64,000 bases of DNA from Diplonema japonicum (Eukaryota; Euglenozoa; Diplonemea; Diplonemida; Diplonemidae): positions 277,249 through 341,248 of the forward strand of contig OZ025748.1 of NCBI GenBank assembly GCA_964019335.1. The letters are read 5' to 3'. Below, in pieces: positions 1 through 11,394 of this stretch (its first letter is position 1; each line of letters starts with the position of its first letter). The translations under genes and the position numbers were made by a program. The notes below the pieces were generated by a model. It had not been told where the DNA came from, did no database searches, and saw only the letters and a list, made by a program, of their open reading frames with translations.

Positions 1-1126
1 TTCCACAAGAGGGGCAAAAGAGAGAAGAAAAAAAAAAAGAAGAAGAAGAAGAAAAAGGGGGGTTTTCTCCCCCACTTATTTTCCCTTTTCCCTCCCCATT
101 ATTTTTTTTAACCCCCCAATTTTTATCCCCACTGTAGCAAAGGAAACAGCAAAGGAACAAGGGAACTAGAGAGGAAGGAAAGAAGGAGCACGGGAAAAAA
201 AAAAAAAAAAAAAAAAAAAAAGGTAAGAAAAAGATGGAAAGGCTGTCCAAAGTTCTTCCTTCCTTTTTTTTCTTTTTTTTTCTCACTTCGATGAAATGGT
301 ATGATGATACCCTTCTTTTTTTTTATTTATTTATTTATTTTTTTTTCTTCTTCTTTTATTTTTTTTTTATTGCTCCTTTTAACAAAAGATTTAATGAAGC
401 AAACAAAGCAAAATGAAAAAAGAAATATAGATCCTTGCTGCCTTTCCCTCCCCACCCCCTTTCTTTTTATATATTTCTTTGAGAATGATTCTGTATCTGG
501 AGGAGAAAAAAGAAAAAGAAAAGAAAAAAGAAGAAAATATAAAAAAAGAAAAGAAGAGAAAAAAAAAAAGAAAAAAAACAAGAAACACCAACGAGACACG
601 TTCAATACTTAGATTATTTATGTTCTTTCTTCTTTCCTGACGCCCATTTCAAAAAAAAAAGAAACTATTGGCACAAAAAGATTTAACCTTGGAAATCTCG
701 ACTCTTTAAGGGAAAGAGAGTATTGAATTTTGATGGCAAATGAAGTGAAGTCTTTTCTGCTATGTCACACATAGTGGTTAAAGACACAATTGTAAATGCA
801 TTTCTCTCCTTTTTTTTTTTTTTTTTTTTAAAGATTAAGTGTCTCAAGGGGGGGGGGGGGGGGGGGGGACAGGAAAAATTTTAAAAAAGAAAAAAAAAAG
901 AAAACCTCCCCCCCTCCCCCCCCATCCCGTCTTGTCACATTTTTTTTTCTCTTTTTTTTCCCCCACCTCCTCCCCCCCTTCCCCGTCCCCCCGACGCGAC
1001 ACACACACACACGCACACACACACACACACACACACGCCGTTTTTTTTTTCTTTTTTCTCCCCCCCTTTTTTTCCCCCCTCCCCATTTCTCCAGCTTCTC
1101 ACTAACGTTATCACGTATCCTACAGA
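1..1126. other. Low-complexity intergenic DNA
   Basis: No gene is supported here. The stretch is dominated by poly(A), poly(T), poly(C) and poly(G) tracts: a long A-run near 195-222, a G-run near 848-868 and a CA/CG dinucleotide microsatellite near 1001-1036. Reading frames on both strands are Lys/Phe/Pro/Val-Cys runs of the kind produced by such tracts. The final 110 bases are pyrimidine-rich and end in CTCCAG and CTACAG, which would serve as a trans-splice acceptor for the kelch gene that follows. Confidence 0.8.
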
Positions 1127-3910
1127 ATGCATGACTTTCTTACGCTTCGGGAATGCTTGGCAGCTCTAGAAGAGGAAGACAATCTTTACGAAGCTGAAAA
1201 ACTAAGAAAACACGATCACTGGCGCCAGGCACTAGAGGTAAGACGAAGGCTACGACGACTGGACAACACCAAGGTACGAGAAAGACTGGACAAAATATGG
1301 GCTGAAATGGAAGAGGTGGAACTGGCGGGGATACAAGCCGAGCAAGCCTTCGGGTACTGGGAAAGACTGACACACATCGGACTCGATTGGCTAATTAGGG
1401 ATGCAGCGTCTCGTCTATGCACTCAAATCCCCGAGAACAAATGGCACACTCCAATATCGTTCGGACTGACAATTTTATGCCTACATGATTCAAAAGGGAC
1501 CTCTATAACATACTCTGACTGGTGCAAGGGCATCCGGGTCTGTGGAAACCTTGAACTCTCCGCTCCGCACCCTCTTGATTCTTGCGACGAGAGGTCGCCT
1601 TTCTGCGGACACACAACCACCTCCACAGTAACCGGGGACTGCGTCAACCTCACGGTAGGTTCAAGCGAACTATCAATAAAAAACAGCACCCTCTTCTCGA
1701 ATCTTGACGTATCTCGACATCCTATTCCACAATATCACAAAATACCAGTAGGAGACGAGGGGTTGTTTTTGTACTGTGTGTTGCAAGTCGATGTTAAGTG
1801 GTGGCGGGGGTGGAGGAAACACTGTAAAACAACCTCGTTGCAGCCACGTGAGCAACATGAAAATGCCTTGATGTGGCACGCAGAGGTCACAACCCATCAA
1901 ACCTCCGAGCTCACCCTCATGCACCTCCATGATTACAATGCCATCGATGTTATGCACAACGCACCGATACGACCTTATTTACCAGGGGTCCTGAGAGTTT
2001 CCGGGGCTGCGAAAACTCCCAATGTGTCGGAGCAAACTAATCTAAGAACTCTCCGTCCTGCAGTTGCTATGTCGACAAAAACTAGTATGGCGTATATTTC
2101 AGGCGGGCTCCTACCTGGTTCGGAAGGAAACCCTAGCAATACCGTGACTGAGGTGGATCTTGGGAACTACACCACCCGACAGGTTGCCAACATGCCCTTC
2201 CCCCTCGAGTCGCACACAATGGTATCATACAATGGAAGGGTTTACGTGTATGGCGGTTATGGAAAGCTTTCTTGCGAACCAACCGCGAATCTTCTCGAAG
2301 CTGGTCCTTGCGATAAGGATCCACCGTATATTATACCGGAAGATCCTTCCGAGCAGCCTGATGAGGGGTCCTCCGGTGAGGGGCATTCATTTGGAAGCAG
2401 GGCCTCGTCGATTATGTTACCGCGGTCTCGGCGGAGAAGTATGTCAGGTAGACGGCGATCCAGCATGATAGGGAGAAGGGTCCTCGACTCGTACTCCAAG
2501 CTGTCCAGACGTCTGTCAAGAAGAAAGAAGAGCTTCTCGCGGTACTCACGTGCGTCGTCATCCGCTACTTTGGAGACCGTATCGGATGTCAAATCGACAA
2601 CAAAACCGCCCGCTAAGTACGGGCTGTACTGCAGTGTGTCGGAATGGATGGCGGAGAAATGGGTCACCCTTCCGACCACACGTGACAAGGTGTCTGGCAT
2701 CCCAGTACATCGAAGTGGTCACACCGCCACCATGCGAGGCCATTACATGCTCGTCCTCGGCGGTTGGGGGATGCTCCCTGACAAGCTTGTCATGAAGCGC
2801 ACAAACACCATGTTGTCCCTGTCATTGAAGTCCGGTAGATGGCGTCGGGTTGCTTACGACGAAGACGTTGAATCCCCTCATCCAAGGTCGGACCACACTG
2901 CTGTCATGTATGGTGAGGTGATGTACGTGTACGGAGGGGTGGGGTGCGCGCACACACAAAACAGCGAGTCTGAAACCACCGATGATGACACTCCATGGGG
3001 CAACATGGTGAAGAGTCACCACGACATGGGCACCTGCTCGTCCACTCTCGACGAGTTCTGGCTCTTCGATCCAATGGGCTTCTGGAGCAGGCTTACAAGC
3101 AGAACCGCAACACACCCCCCTCCACTCTCATCACACAGTGCTTGTGTCTACCGAGACTCTATGATACTTGTTGGCGGGCCTGGAATGCCGCACATGTACC
3201 AATGGTCCTTCCCAACAGACACATGGAGGTCCATACACGTTCCTAAGGTGATCCCTTCGTCGGTGTTGGAACGCTGTGGGCATGTAATGTTGCCTGTCGG
3301 GCAGGACACTGGGGTTCTATTGATAGGCGGGGTTGGGGTGGGCAACGGGAAGGTGCCGTCCGGGATGTCTACGAGCTCTTTCGAGTTCAAACCGCATGAG
3401 ACGGAAAGCTTGCGGCCTGAAGACATGTTGCCAGCGGCATTGCTTCTTTTAAAAGAAGGTGCCCCTCTCGATTTCGACTGGAAGGTGTTAAATGAGATGT
3501 ACCCTGTAGGGCTGTGTTGGAAGGAGAACGGGATGAACAGTTCTCCCAAACAGCCGGTGCTATCATTGGAGAAACCATCACCGCCGAAGGCGGTGGCTAT
3601 CATGGACACACAGGTGCAGAGCAAGGTGCAAATCAAACAAAACCAGGTTCAAAACTTAACCCGCCCGAGTCACAGGAGCGAGGGTCAGCTGCCTCGAACT
3701 TCAAGCAAATTGCACCCAGGAAAGTACCGTGCGCGGTCGCAGGCACAGTCGGTGTTTGATCGGCTCACCGTAGACCAGTACACTTATAATCCTGTGGAGA
3801 AAATAAGCAGTCCGAGAAGAAAAAGTCGGGGCAATAAATACGAGGCTTCTTCAATGTTGCGCAGAAAATTGCTGGAGCGGTTGAATACCTATTCAGGGGG
3901 TGTCGACTAG
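1127..3910 (+). CDS. Kelch-repeat protein, 927 aa
   Basis: The single open frame has a charged helical N-terminus (about 1-80, Glu/Arg-rich) and a kelch region from about residue 305 to 750. Typical beta-blade cores with the double glycine are visible: GRVYVYGGYG, HYMLVLGGWG, EVMYVYGGVG, DSMILVGGPG and GVLLIGGVGV, usually preceded by RSGHTA/RSDHTA-type turns. A basic Ser/Arg-rich insert (about 423-478) interrupts the propeller after its first blade, and the last 130 residues are basic and probably disordered. The start follows a long pyrimidine tract with AG. Kelch propellers are protein-interaction scaffolds; no BTB or catalytic domain is visible, so the partner is unknown. Confidence 0.85.
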   Translation: MHDFLTLRECLAALEEEDNLYEAEKLRKHDHWRQALEVRRRLRRLDNTKVRERLDKIWAEMEEVELAGIQAEQAFGYWERLTHIGLDWLIRDAASRLCTQIPENKWHTPISFGLTILCLHDSKGTSITYSDWCKGIRVCGNLELSAPHPLDSCDERSPFCGHTTTSTVTGDCVNLTVGSSELSIKNSTLFSNLDVSRHPIPQYHKIPVGDEGLFLYCVLQVDVKWWRGWRKHCKTTSLQPREQHENALMWHAEVTTHQTSELTLMHLHDYNAIDVMHNAPIRPYLPGVLRVSGAAKTPNVSEQTNLRTLRPAVAMSTKTSMAYISGGLLPGSEGNPSNTVTEVDLGNYTTRQVANMPFPLESHTMVSYNGRVYVYGGYGKLSCEPTANLLEAGPCDKDPPYIIPEDPSEQPDEGSSGEGHSFGSRASSIMLPRSRRRSMSGRRRSSMIGRRVLDSYSKLSRRLSRRKKSFSRYSRASSSATLETVSDVKSTTKPPAKYGLYCSVSEWMAEKWVTLPTTRDKVSGIPVHRSGHTATMRGHYMLVLGGWGMLPDKLVMKRTNTMLSLSLKSGRWRRVAYDEDVESPHPRSDHTAVMYGEVMYVYGGVGCAHTQNSESETTDDDTPWGNMVKSHHDMGTCSSTLDEFWLFDPMGFWSRLTSRTATHPPPLSSHSACVYRDSMILVGGPGMPHMYQWSFPTDTWRSIHVPKVIPSSVLERCGHVMLPVGQDTGVLLIGGVGVGNGKVPSGMSTSSFEFKPHETESLRPEDMLPAALLLLKEGAPLDFDWKVLNEMYPVGLCWKENGMNSSPKQPVLSLEKPSPPKAVAIMDTQVQSKVQIKQNQVQNLTRPSHRSEGQLPRTSSKLHPGKYRARSQAQSVFDRLTVDQYTYNPVEKISSPRRKSRGNKYEASSMLRRKLLERLNTYSGGVD

Positions 3911-4236
3911 GCTTTTTTTTAAAAAAAAAATCTTCATTTACACAATTTTTCCCCCCCCCCAGTAAATCTTTTTTCTCGTTAAAAAAAAAAAACTACAACA
4001 CTTGTTATTGTTGCAGCGTTATGCGTTACAAAAAAAATATAAATTTCCCCCTTCTTTTTTTTTTTCAGTATTTGTTTTTTTTTAAGCCCCCCCCAAGTCA
4101 CATCAATGATTGAATGATACTTGTCATCAATCATTCAAGTAATGAATAAGAAAACAAAAAAGGGGGAAGGGAGTGAAGAAGAGGTGGGCCGCTAACCCAA
4201 CGAGCCTTCTGGCCGTAAAGTAGGGGCCGGTACCAC
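3911..4236. other. Intergenic spacer, homopolymer-rich
   Basis: The spacer holds C-, T- and A-runs and a near-palindromic stretch around 4101-4135 (TCAATGATTGAATGATAC then TTGTCATCAATCATTCAA) that could form a hairpin. No gene was seen. The last 60 bases before the next start contain GTAAAG, a possible acceptor. Confidence 0.6.
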
Positions 4237-7200
4237 ATGCAATCTTCTAATGGCAGCAACTGCTACGTGGAATGGAGAGCGGGGGACCTGGACGTGATGC
4301 GTGTCGACGAGGAGAAAACCCGGCTCAGGAAGAAACAGCTGGAGGAGAAACAACTAGCGAAGGTACCAACTACAACAAAAAAAGAAGAAGGGAAAAAAAA
4401 AAAAAAAAAAAAAAGGAACAACTGTTGAAAGGGAAATCAGAGTCATTCCGCGCGCAGTTCAAGAATCAGATTGCCAACATGGGTGAGGAAGTATGATGAG
4501 ATATCTTTACAAAGAAAAAAAAAAAAAAAAAAAAAAAAAACCAGGACCCGCAAGTCTGGTCAAGCAACCTCAGCATAGTATGCGGGGATGTGGCTACTTT
4601 AGTGGAGCGACGCCGCAGCGTGACTGTGCTGGTGTACGGTCATGAGAAGTCGGGGAAGAGCCGCACTGCGGACAAAGTAGTAGCTTCAACACTGCACTTG
4701 CTGCAGCAGGTAATCGACTCAGCAGCAAACCACCACGAGAGAAAGCTGTCCAACCTCGAGAAGGAAAAACGAAAAAAAGAACTGGAAGAAGAGCTGCGGC
4801 TGCAACAGGAACGAGAGGATGCAGAAGCTGCGAAGGAAGCGCAGATCGCCGCCGGAACCGCAGTGGCTGCCGCTCGCGGAATGAACTCCGCGAGGAAATC
4901 AAAAGTAGTCCTTCCTCCGCCTACTCCGGGCGATACAGCCAAGAAGTCCTTGAGCCCTACTGCAAGCAGCAAACGCGGCTCAGGCAAAAGAGTGAGCCTA
5001 ATGAAACGGCAGTCTATCTCCGCAGAAGTTTCTAACAAGATGCACGGCATCCTCCCCCCACCCGTCCTTGACAAAATCGACTTGAGTAAAGGGTTGGGTT
5101 CACGTACAACGACGCCGAACAATTTCACAGCGGAGCCGGCATTCGTCCCCTTCGAGACCCTCCCCGAGTCCGTGAAGCTTCCCCCCATCACACATGACGC
5201 CACACCGAAATCGCAACAGCGCGCCTCGAAAAGACTCACCCGCACCAAAGTGGACGGGGATGACACCGCGAGAAAACGAAGAAGCTCCATAGGAATGACC
5301 AGCTTAAGGTACTTTTGTTTGTTTTTTTTTTTTTTATTATTATAACACCCACCCCAGCCGGAACGGTTTGAAGGGCGTCATCACAGGGCTGAGCTTTGAC
5401 AGGGTGAGCACGCACGTGAAGCTCCCCCCGCTTGTGAAGCTGCCACAGTGGGTATGGTGCTTTTTCTTTACATTTGTTTCCAACCCTCTTAGGTACAATG
5501 CTCTGAAATCGAGTTCTGGGTGCGCAGCAGGGAGAAGGACCACCAGATGACGGTGGTGTGGGTGGGGGATGGGAACGCAGCGTCGCTGATCAAAATCAGT
5601 CTGAACACTGACGAGAACATGGAGCACTGCGAAGGGGTGCTGCTCTTCATGTTGCGGGACCAGTACAGCAGTACGTACATCGCCACCTGCGGAACAGAAG
5701 ACCTCTGCAACGACAAGTGGCACCACGTGAGCTTCAGAATCGTGAACCCAGCAGAAAACATCATCACACTCACTGTTGACAACAGAACGGTGCGAATGAG
5801 TATCAAAACAGCGGAGAATCCAAAAGACTTCGGCGACTGGACACAAAACGGTCTCGTTGGCGGTGAATACGTAGGTCGGTCCAAGGTCGACCACTTCTTA
5901 AAAGGTGAAATTCTTGACTTGAAGTTCTGGTCTTTCGAGGGCACCGACGACGGCCCCGCTACCTTGCAGGCTCACTACTCCTTCACGGACTCAGACGCCA
6001 CCACCGGCACGCTCACAGACCTCACAGGAGGACAAGGCGCGGAGGTTTTCTTCCCCGAATGGGGCATGATAGAGTTCCCCGAAACATGTCTGCACTTCAA
6101 TGGTGCTTTCACGCATATCAACACGGGGACGCTGGGCGACTTTGGCCAGCTCATGGGTTCTTGCCGTGTGGAATTTTGGCTGCGATCAGGCTGTACAGAC
6201 CGGTCAATGGCCGTGCTCAGAGTCACAGACACATCACATAAACACGCTGTAATCGGTGTAGAGCTGAATAAAGGAGCAGACGGGAACTTCCGCCGCGGTT
6301 GCACCTGCTTCACTATCAGAGACACGCAAGGGAAGGAGCTCGTGGCAGTGCAGACGATAACTGATCTCTGTGACGGGAAGTGGCACCAGGTGACGTGGGA
6401 CGTGGTGTGCTCCGAAAACGTAATGAGCGTCAAGATAGACAAGTTCGACGTGTCCCTGGACTACAGCAAAGCGGAGCAGCCCAGCAGCTTCTGTTCCCTC
6501 ACGCAGTGGGTGCCAATAGGCGCACACAACCACAGGGGCACGCTTCAGGACCACTTTGAAGGTTATCTCAAAGAAGTGAAAATATGCGGCGGTGGCGTGG
6601 GCAGCATCCAACAGGTGGTGGCACAGTGGCAGCTGGACGAAGGGGTCGGCGCCACCGTCGTTATGGACAAGACGGGGAACGGGAACAACGGTATCATCTA
6701 CGACAGAAATATGAAGAAGAAATCCAGCAGGTGGTACTCCGTGAAGCAACCTGAAGGGCTCGTCCTGGCAGTACCGATGCTGGGGTCCCCGCGCGCCAAC
6801 ATTAATCTGGAACACAGCTGCAACGAAGTCCAAATATCAGCAGTGCACATCATCCCCACCGCAAGCGAGCCGGGTCTTTACACCGAGACGATCATAGATC
6901 TCATTGACGGTGGAAACGACTTGAAGCTGGAAGACAGCACCGCGAACCCATACGGGAGGGGGGTCCATCCTCAGAAGCTCATGAAGTACGTCGCAAAGCA
7001 CACTTTCAAAGCAGTGCAGTCTTGCGCGCATGCCCAACAGCTGGTAGAGCAAGCCAACAAACACACAGACCCAAAAAGCCTGGGAACGCGAATCTTCACA
7101 TTGCTGATCGGCGAGGGACGGCTCACGGTCGTGGACCTGGCGAGCTTCTCACAGAAAACACGCAGCGTGTGGGATTCAACGCTCGAGGATTGGGTGGAAC

Positions 7201-9623
7201 CCAAGACTCTGATTTCTCAAGATGACAAGGCCGTCAATTTCTGCAACAAAAAGGCAAGCGCGACAGAGCGCACCATCATGAAATTCGGCAAATCGCCCGC
7301 GCTGTTCAGAAGGTCCAAGGCAGGCATGGAAACGGTCGACTTCTCGGAGACGTTGACGACGCAACTACTGCAGTACTCCCTCTTGCGTGACATGGAGTCC
7401 TTCCTGACCTTTGTACACATGTTGAAGGACACCCCGACCGCAGCGGAACAGAAGTGCACCGAGTGGTTCGTCAAAGGATTTTGCGGCGCAACGCAGTCTT
7501 TTGCGTGTGGTGTGGTTCAGAAAGCTGTGAGGGTGTTCCTGGCGAAGAAAAAGATCAGCGCCATCAAGCAGTCCAAGGAGGAGAACGAGGAAGGTCGAAG
7601 GCGCATCATAAAACTGCAAGAGGCGCACCCCGAACTGCTCTGCGTGAGAGACAGCAAGATCGTGTTGCTTGTGGACGTGACGAGACTGCAGGACGAGAGG
7701 ATGCCCCACTTACACAGCGCAGGGCAGAGGTGTAAGGAGCTAGAGGACAACTATGCAAGGCAAGGGTGGGAAGTGCGTGTCCTGGCCAAGGCCGACGCTT
7801 CCCTCCGGAGCATCATTGACAACGTGGGCTTGCTGCAAGGCTACCTGGGAACCTCCTTCATCATGGTGCACTACGTAGGCTACGCGGCTTACAGCGCGCC
7901 CTACCACAAGTGGATGGAAAGAAGTGAGCTACACGAGTTGACGAAAACCGCAGAAGAAGCAGCACGAGAAGAAGTCATGCAGACAGAGGCCCGCACACGC
8001 ACTGCCATGCAGCACGGAATGGCCGACGAAGAAGAGGAGACACGAGCAGCCGAAGCCATTCGTATTTCAGAAGACAAGGAACTCCGTAAAGAAATGCGGC
8101 GGAAGGAATTGGAAGCGAAGATGGAGGCCAAGCGGGCCTCCCAGCAGAAGAGCAGCGGCTGGGTCATGTCGACGAAGGTGGAACCGAAACACTCCGAGAA
8201 GGCGAAGTCACAACAGCAGCAAGACAACAAATGGGAGATCGAGGAGGCTAGGAGGATGAAGACACCCCTGCCTTTTGAACCCTCGCCCACACCAATAATG
8301 GAACCCCTGCCTGACGAGGTTCAGTGGTCGCCCGAGGAGCATCAGTTCCTCACAGCCTATGACACACCTGTAGAGTACTCCAGCAGCAACACTCTCCCTT
8401 TCAGCGCATTACGAGAGTGTCTTCTGAAAGAAGAACTGGGCAAACATGTCATCATTGCGGCAGAGTGCTACCCAGCCCCGAATACAACATCCCCTGCTTG
8501 GGCGTGGCTCGGCGCTTCTACAGGAGAAGTGCAGGAGTGGACGGGTAAAGGCGCACCCGAATATCTAGGGTATTATTTAAACAAAGCACTATGTGGGGGA
8601 GGGGCTTTGGATGTGACCGGGTTGTGCAAGTCTGAGGAGAGAAAGAAGAGGGAAGAAGATGTTCGCAAACTACACGAAAGTGAGGTGGAAGCCGCGCTGA
8701 GCGCCGGGAGGCCTGTCCCCATCGACAGCTTTTCAAAGGAGGGTGTAGCATGGCCGGGGTTCGCAAAGTATATCTCAAGCGGAATGCGAAAGAGGGACAT
8801 CACAAGTAGCAACACGGTGGAGGGCAGCACCTACGTAGGCGACATGCTGATCGCAGACAAAAACATGAGAACGCTGCGATCGATTCCGCAGAGACGGCAG
8901 GCGAAGGAGAAACAGGCGGCGGCCATAGCAACAGCATACATCAGCTTGAATACTACTTTGCCGGAGCTTTCAAACGACGAAATACCCGACATGATAGCTG
9001 ACAGGATGAATGAGGTCCAAGGTATAAGGCAGCGTGTGGCACACAGACCAGTGCATAGAAAACTCGTAATCGTCTTGCGGTTCAACGGTGACATCGTCAA
9101 AGCAGGGCTTCCATGGTGCAGCACGCTAGACTGGGAGGACTACGTCGCTGAGCTCACAGGAGGAAAGCAGAAGATGTCATACATAGTCCAATGTGAGGAC
9201 AAAGGCTCGTTTTCGCTGCACATCACCCTCCACGAGGACGAACATGCTATAGTGACAAGCATCGCAACGAAGTTTCGTGCAAAGCTCGGCCTGGAGTTTC
9301 GCCCTGCCCAGCTCAGCAACGAGGTTGTCTTGACCCCCTGTGCTGCTGGGCTTCTGTACTGCACAGGGATCGCCTGTTCCTTGTACTCCATCATGGCTGT
9401 GAAAAAAGCGTTTTTATCAGGAAGCCAGTCAGATGAAGAGTTCCGATTGGTGATTTTCGACATTGCTTCGCAAGATGAGCATGTTCACATGAACGACGAG
9501 CGCAAGACTATTCTCCAGAAGCGTAAGCAGGAGGTGGCAAGGCTGCGCGAGGAGAACATGACCGAGGACGAGAAAAGAAAGCGACAGGTAGAGGAAACAC
9601 GGAAAAGCTTACGCTCCATGTGA
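4237..9623 (+). CDS. 1729-aa five-exon protein: P-loop, laminin-G-like repeats, caspase-like region
   Basis: Five exons join in frame: 4237-4362, 4416-4490, 4545-5308, 5358-5451 and 5493-9623, with GT-AG introns of 53, 54, 49 and 41 nt. The product carries a Walker-A-like motif GHEKSGKS near residue 99, a charged coiled stretch, then concanavalin/laminin-G-like domains (about 345-503 and 511-720; EIEFWVRS, KWHHVSF, VEFWLRSG, KWHQVTWD) and the start of another (WQLDEGVGATVVMDKTGNGN). Near residue 1033 is an IQ-like basic helix. From about 1072 the order strand, helix, strand, then IMVHYVGYA and, after a 180-residue charged insert, IIAAECYP recalls a caspase fold with the catalytic His region altered; this last part is my inference. 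The C-terminus is coiled coil. The first exon is the least certain. Confidence 0.72.
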
Positions 9624-9781
9624 AAAAAAAAAAAAAAGAAGAAGAAAAAAAAAGATTTTTTTTGTTTTGTTTTCTTCTTTCTCATCTGTTTATATTACCT
9701 CTCTTTATACCTCTCTTTTTCTTTTTCTTCTTTTTATAAACTATCCAAACAAACCCCCCCCCCCCCCCCCCCCCCAGGGGC

Positions 9782-10684
9782 ATGGACCTACCTGTAGATG
9801 TCGTGAAGCACATTCTGCAGTACCTGCCCCTAATCGAAATAGGGAGGGCTGGGGGCGTTGCTAAAGTCTGGTTTCGGGCGTCTCGTGAGCCGGGTTTTTG
9901 GAAGGTTCTTTCGCTCAGGAACAAGTGGGTGAACCGTGACAAAAGAGTTCTGTTCGATTACAAGCGGTACTACGGGGTGGCGAGGCTGAGGGCAGCAGAG
10001 GTGGTCGAACTGAAACCATCTTTGAAGAGCAAGGCCGATGCCACACTGCTAAAGTCCATCACAGGGGCTTGCCCCAACGTCACCGAGCTCTGCATCACTG
10101 GCTGCATACACGTTTCGGATTCGGTGTTGGTGTCTTTCCTATCATCAACATCAAACTTATCCACGTTAAAAGCGGGAAGTTGCTGGAAAACAGCCGATCT
10201 AAAGATGCATCACTTCTCTTCTACAACTCTCCTTCGCGCCTTGCCAGGCGTACCGCTGCTCTCAAGGTTGGACATCTCAGGTTGGGGAATCACTGATGTG
10301 GGCGTCCAGACCATCGTCAACAATTGTAAAGGGCTGAGGGCGCTATCGATTGAAGGCTGTGTTCTTCTCACGCCCTGGGCTTTCACTATCCTCTCGGATT
10401 CTGTCTTTTTGTCCTTCTTAGATATTTCGCGTGTATTCCTAACCTCGGAGCACTGGGTGTCTCTCAGCACCTCCCCGCCCCCCCGTCTCTCCACCTTGCT
10501 GGCAGCTCACTGCGTGGCACACAAACCATCGTTCCTTAAACTGTCCTCGCTCGGTGTGACTATTCACATTCCCAATGCGACGAGCAATCGCACAATGCTC
10601 CAGAAGATAGCCGGCAAGAACCCACTGATCTCAACCTGCCCCCAGCAGGCCGAGGCTGCCCTTGACGCCTGTTTCCAGTATTAA
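9782..10684 (+). CDS. F-box / leucine-rich repeat protein, 300 aa
   Basis: The N-terminus DLPVDVVKHILQYLPLIEIG followed by a conserved Trp (KVWFRAS, FWKVLSL) is a typical F-box (about 2-45), which binds Skp1 in SCF ubiquitin ligases. Residues about 75-230 show leucine-rich repeats of the cysteine-containing FBXL type (NVTELCITGCIHVSDSVL, LSRLDISGWGITDVG, LRALSIEGCVLLT, LSFLDISRVFLT), the usual substrate-binding part. The ATG lies 5 nt after a poly(C) tract ending in CAG, an excellent trans-splice acceptor. The protein is single-exon and short for an FBXL, with few repeats. The substrate is unknown. Confidence 0.85.
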   Translation: MDLPVDVVKHILQYLPLIEIGRAGGVAKVWFRASREPGFWKVLSLRNKWVNRDKRVLFDYKRYYGVARLRAAEVVELKPSLKSKADATLLKSITGACPNVTELCITGCIHVSDSVLVSFLSSTSNLSTLKAGSCWKTADLKMHHFSSTTLLRALPGVPLLSRLDISGWGITDVGVQTIVNNCKGLRALSIEGCVLLTPWAFTILSDSVFLSFLDISRVFLTSEHWVSLSTSPPPRLSTLLAAHCVAHKPSFLKLSSLGVTIHIPNATSNRTMLQKIAGKNPLISTCPQQAEAALDACFQY

Positions 10685-10812
10685 GGGCGTGAGCGGACGT
10701 TTAACATCTCTCTTTCGTGTGCTTTCTTCCCCTCCCCTTGCCCCTCCTCTTAAAATAGTTTAGCAAAGGTAGCAAATAGCTTTTCCTCTTTCGGAAAAGA
10801 ACAAAAACAAAA

Positions 10813-11394
10813 ATGGGAGCCGACATGTCAACGATGATCATCACGTGCAACAAGAAGGCATACCTCGATGCACCTGCTTCGTGGGCCTACGCGCAGATGA
10901 GCGACGCGCGGGTGTGGTTCGCTGCCTACTCGGAGCACGACGACAGCCCTGTGGTGAACCTGCACGGCCCGACCATCAAAGCAGGGTGTGAGTTCGATGC
11001 GGTGAAGAAGGTGAAGGTTCAGCAGCAGAAGACGAGCGGGAACTACAGAACAACGTGGATGGAGATGAGGGATGTTTCGGTGGAGCTGAAGCTGGAAGAG
11101 GCAACACCGGACTCCTACGTGAAGTTCTGGGGGAAGGAAACCTGGGTCGACTCCGACAGCAAGGTGGGCGACCCTTATGTTCTTGAGTTCAGGATCAACC
11201 CCTTGTCCCCAAGCACGTGCGAAGTCGAGGCCACTATGATATTTTCCAACTCCAGTGCCTGCCTCATCCCGTGTGTCCTGCTCTGCGGGAGTTGCATCAA
11301 AAGTGCCGCTCAGGGGAAGATGGGCGGGGCTCAGATCAAATTGAAGAAGATCCTTGACGGTAAGATGAAAAAGGGAGGTCAGGGCATGCGCTAG
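10813..11394 (+). CDS. SRPBCC/START-like small protein, copy 1 (193 aa)
   Basis: The protein begins MGADMSTM and has the order of a START/polyketide-cyclase-like fold: a helix with PASWAYAQMSDARVWF, strands, a tryptophan-rich strand pair (VKFWGKETWVDS, YVLEFRINPL), and a C-terminal amphipathic helix after a Cys-rich hydrophobic stretch (CLIPCVLLCGSCI, about 155-167). The family call is inferred from pattern, and no ligand can be named. The initial Met-Gly could be an N-myristoylation site. A copy with six nucleotide changes in 582 lies at 22081, giving three amino-acid differences. The shared block begins a few bases before the ATG (AACAAAAACAAAA). Confidence 0.7.
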   Translation: MGADMSTMIITCNKKAYLDAPASWAYAQMSDARVWFAAYSEHDDSPVVNLHGPTIKAGCEFDAVKKVKVQQQKTSGNYRTTWMEMRDVSVELKLEEATPDSYVKFWGKETWVDSDSKVGDPYVLEFRINPLSPSTCEVEATMIFSNSSACLIPCVLLCGSCIKSAAQGKMGGAQIKLKKILDGKMKKGGQGMR

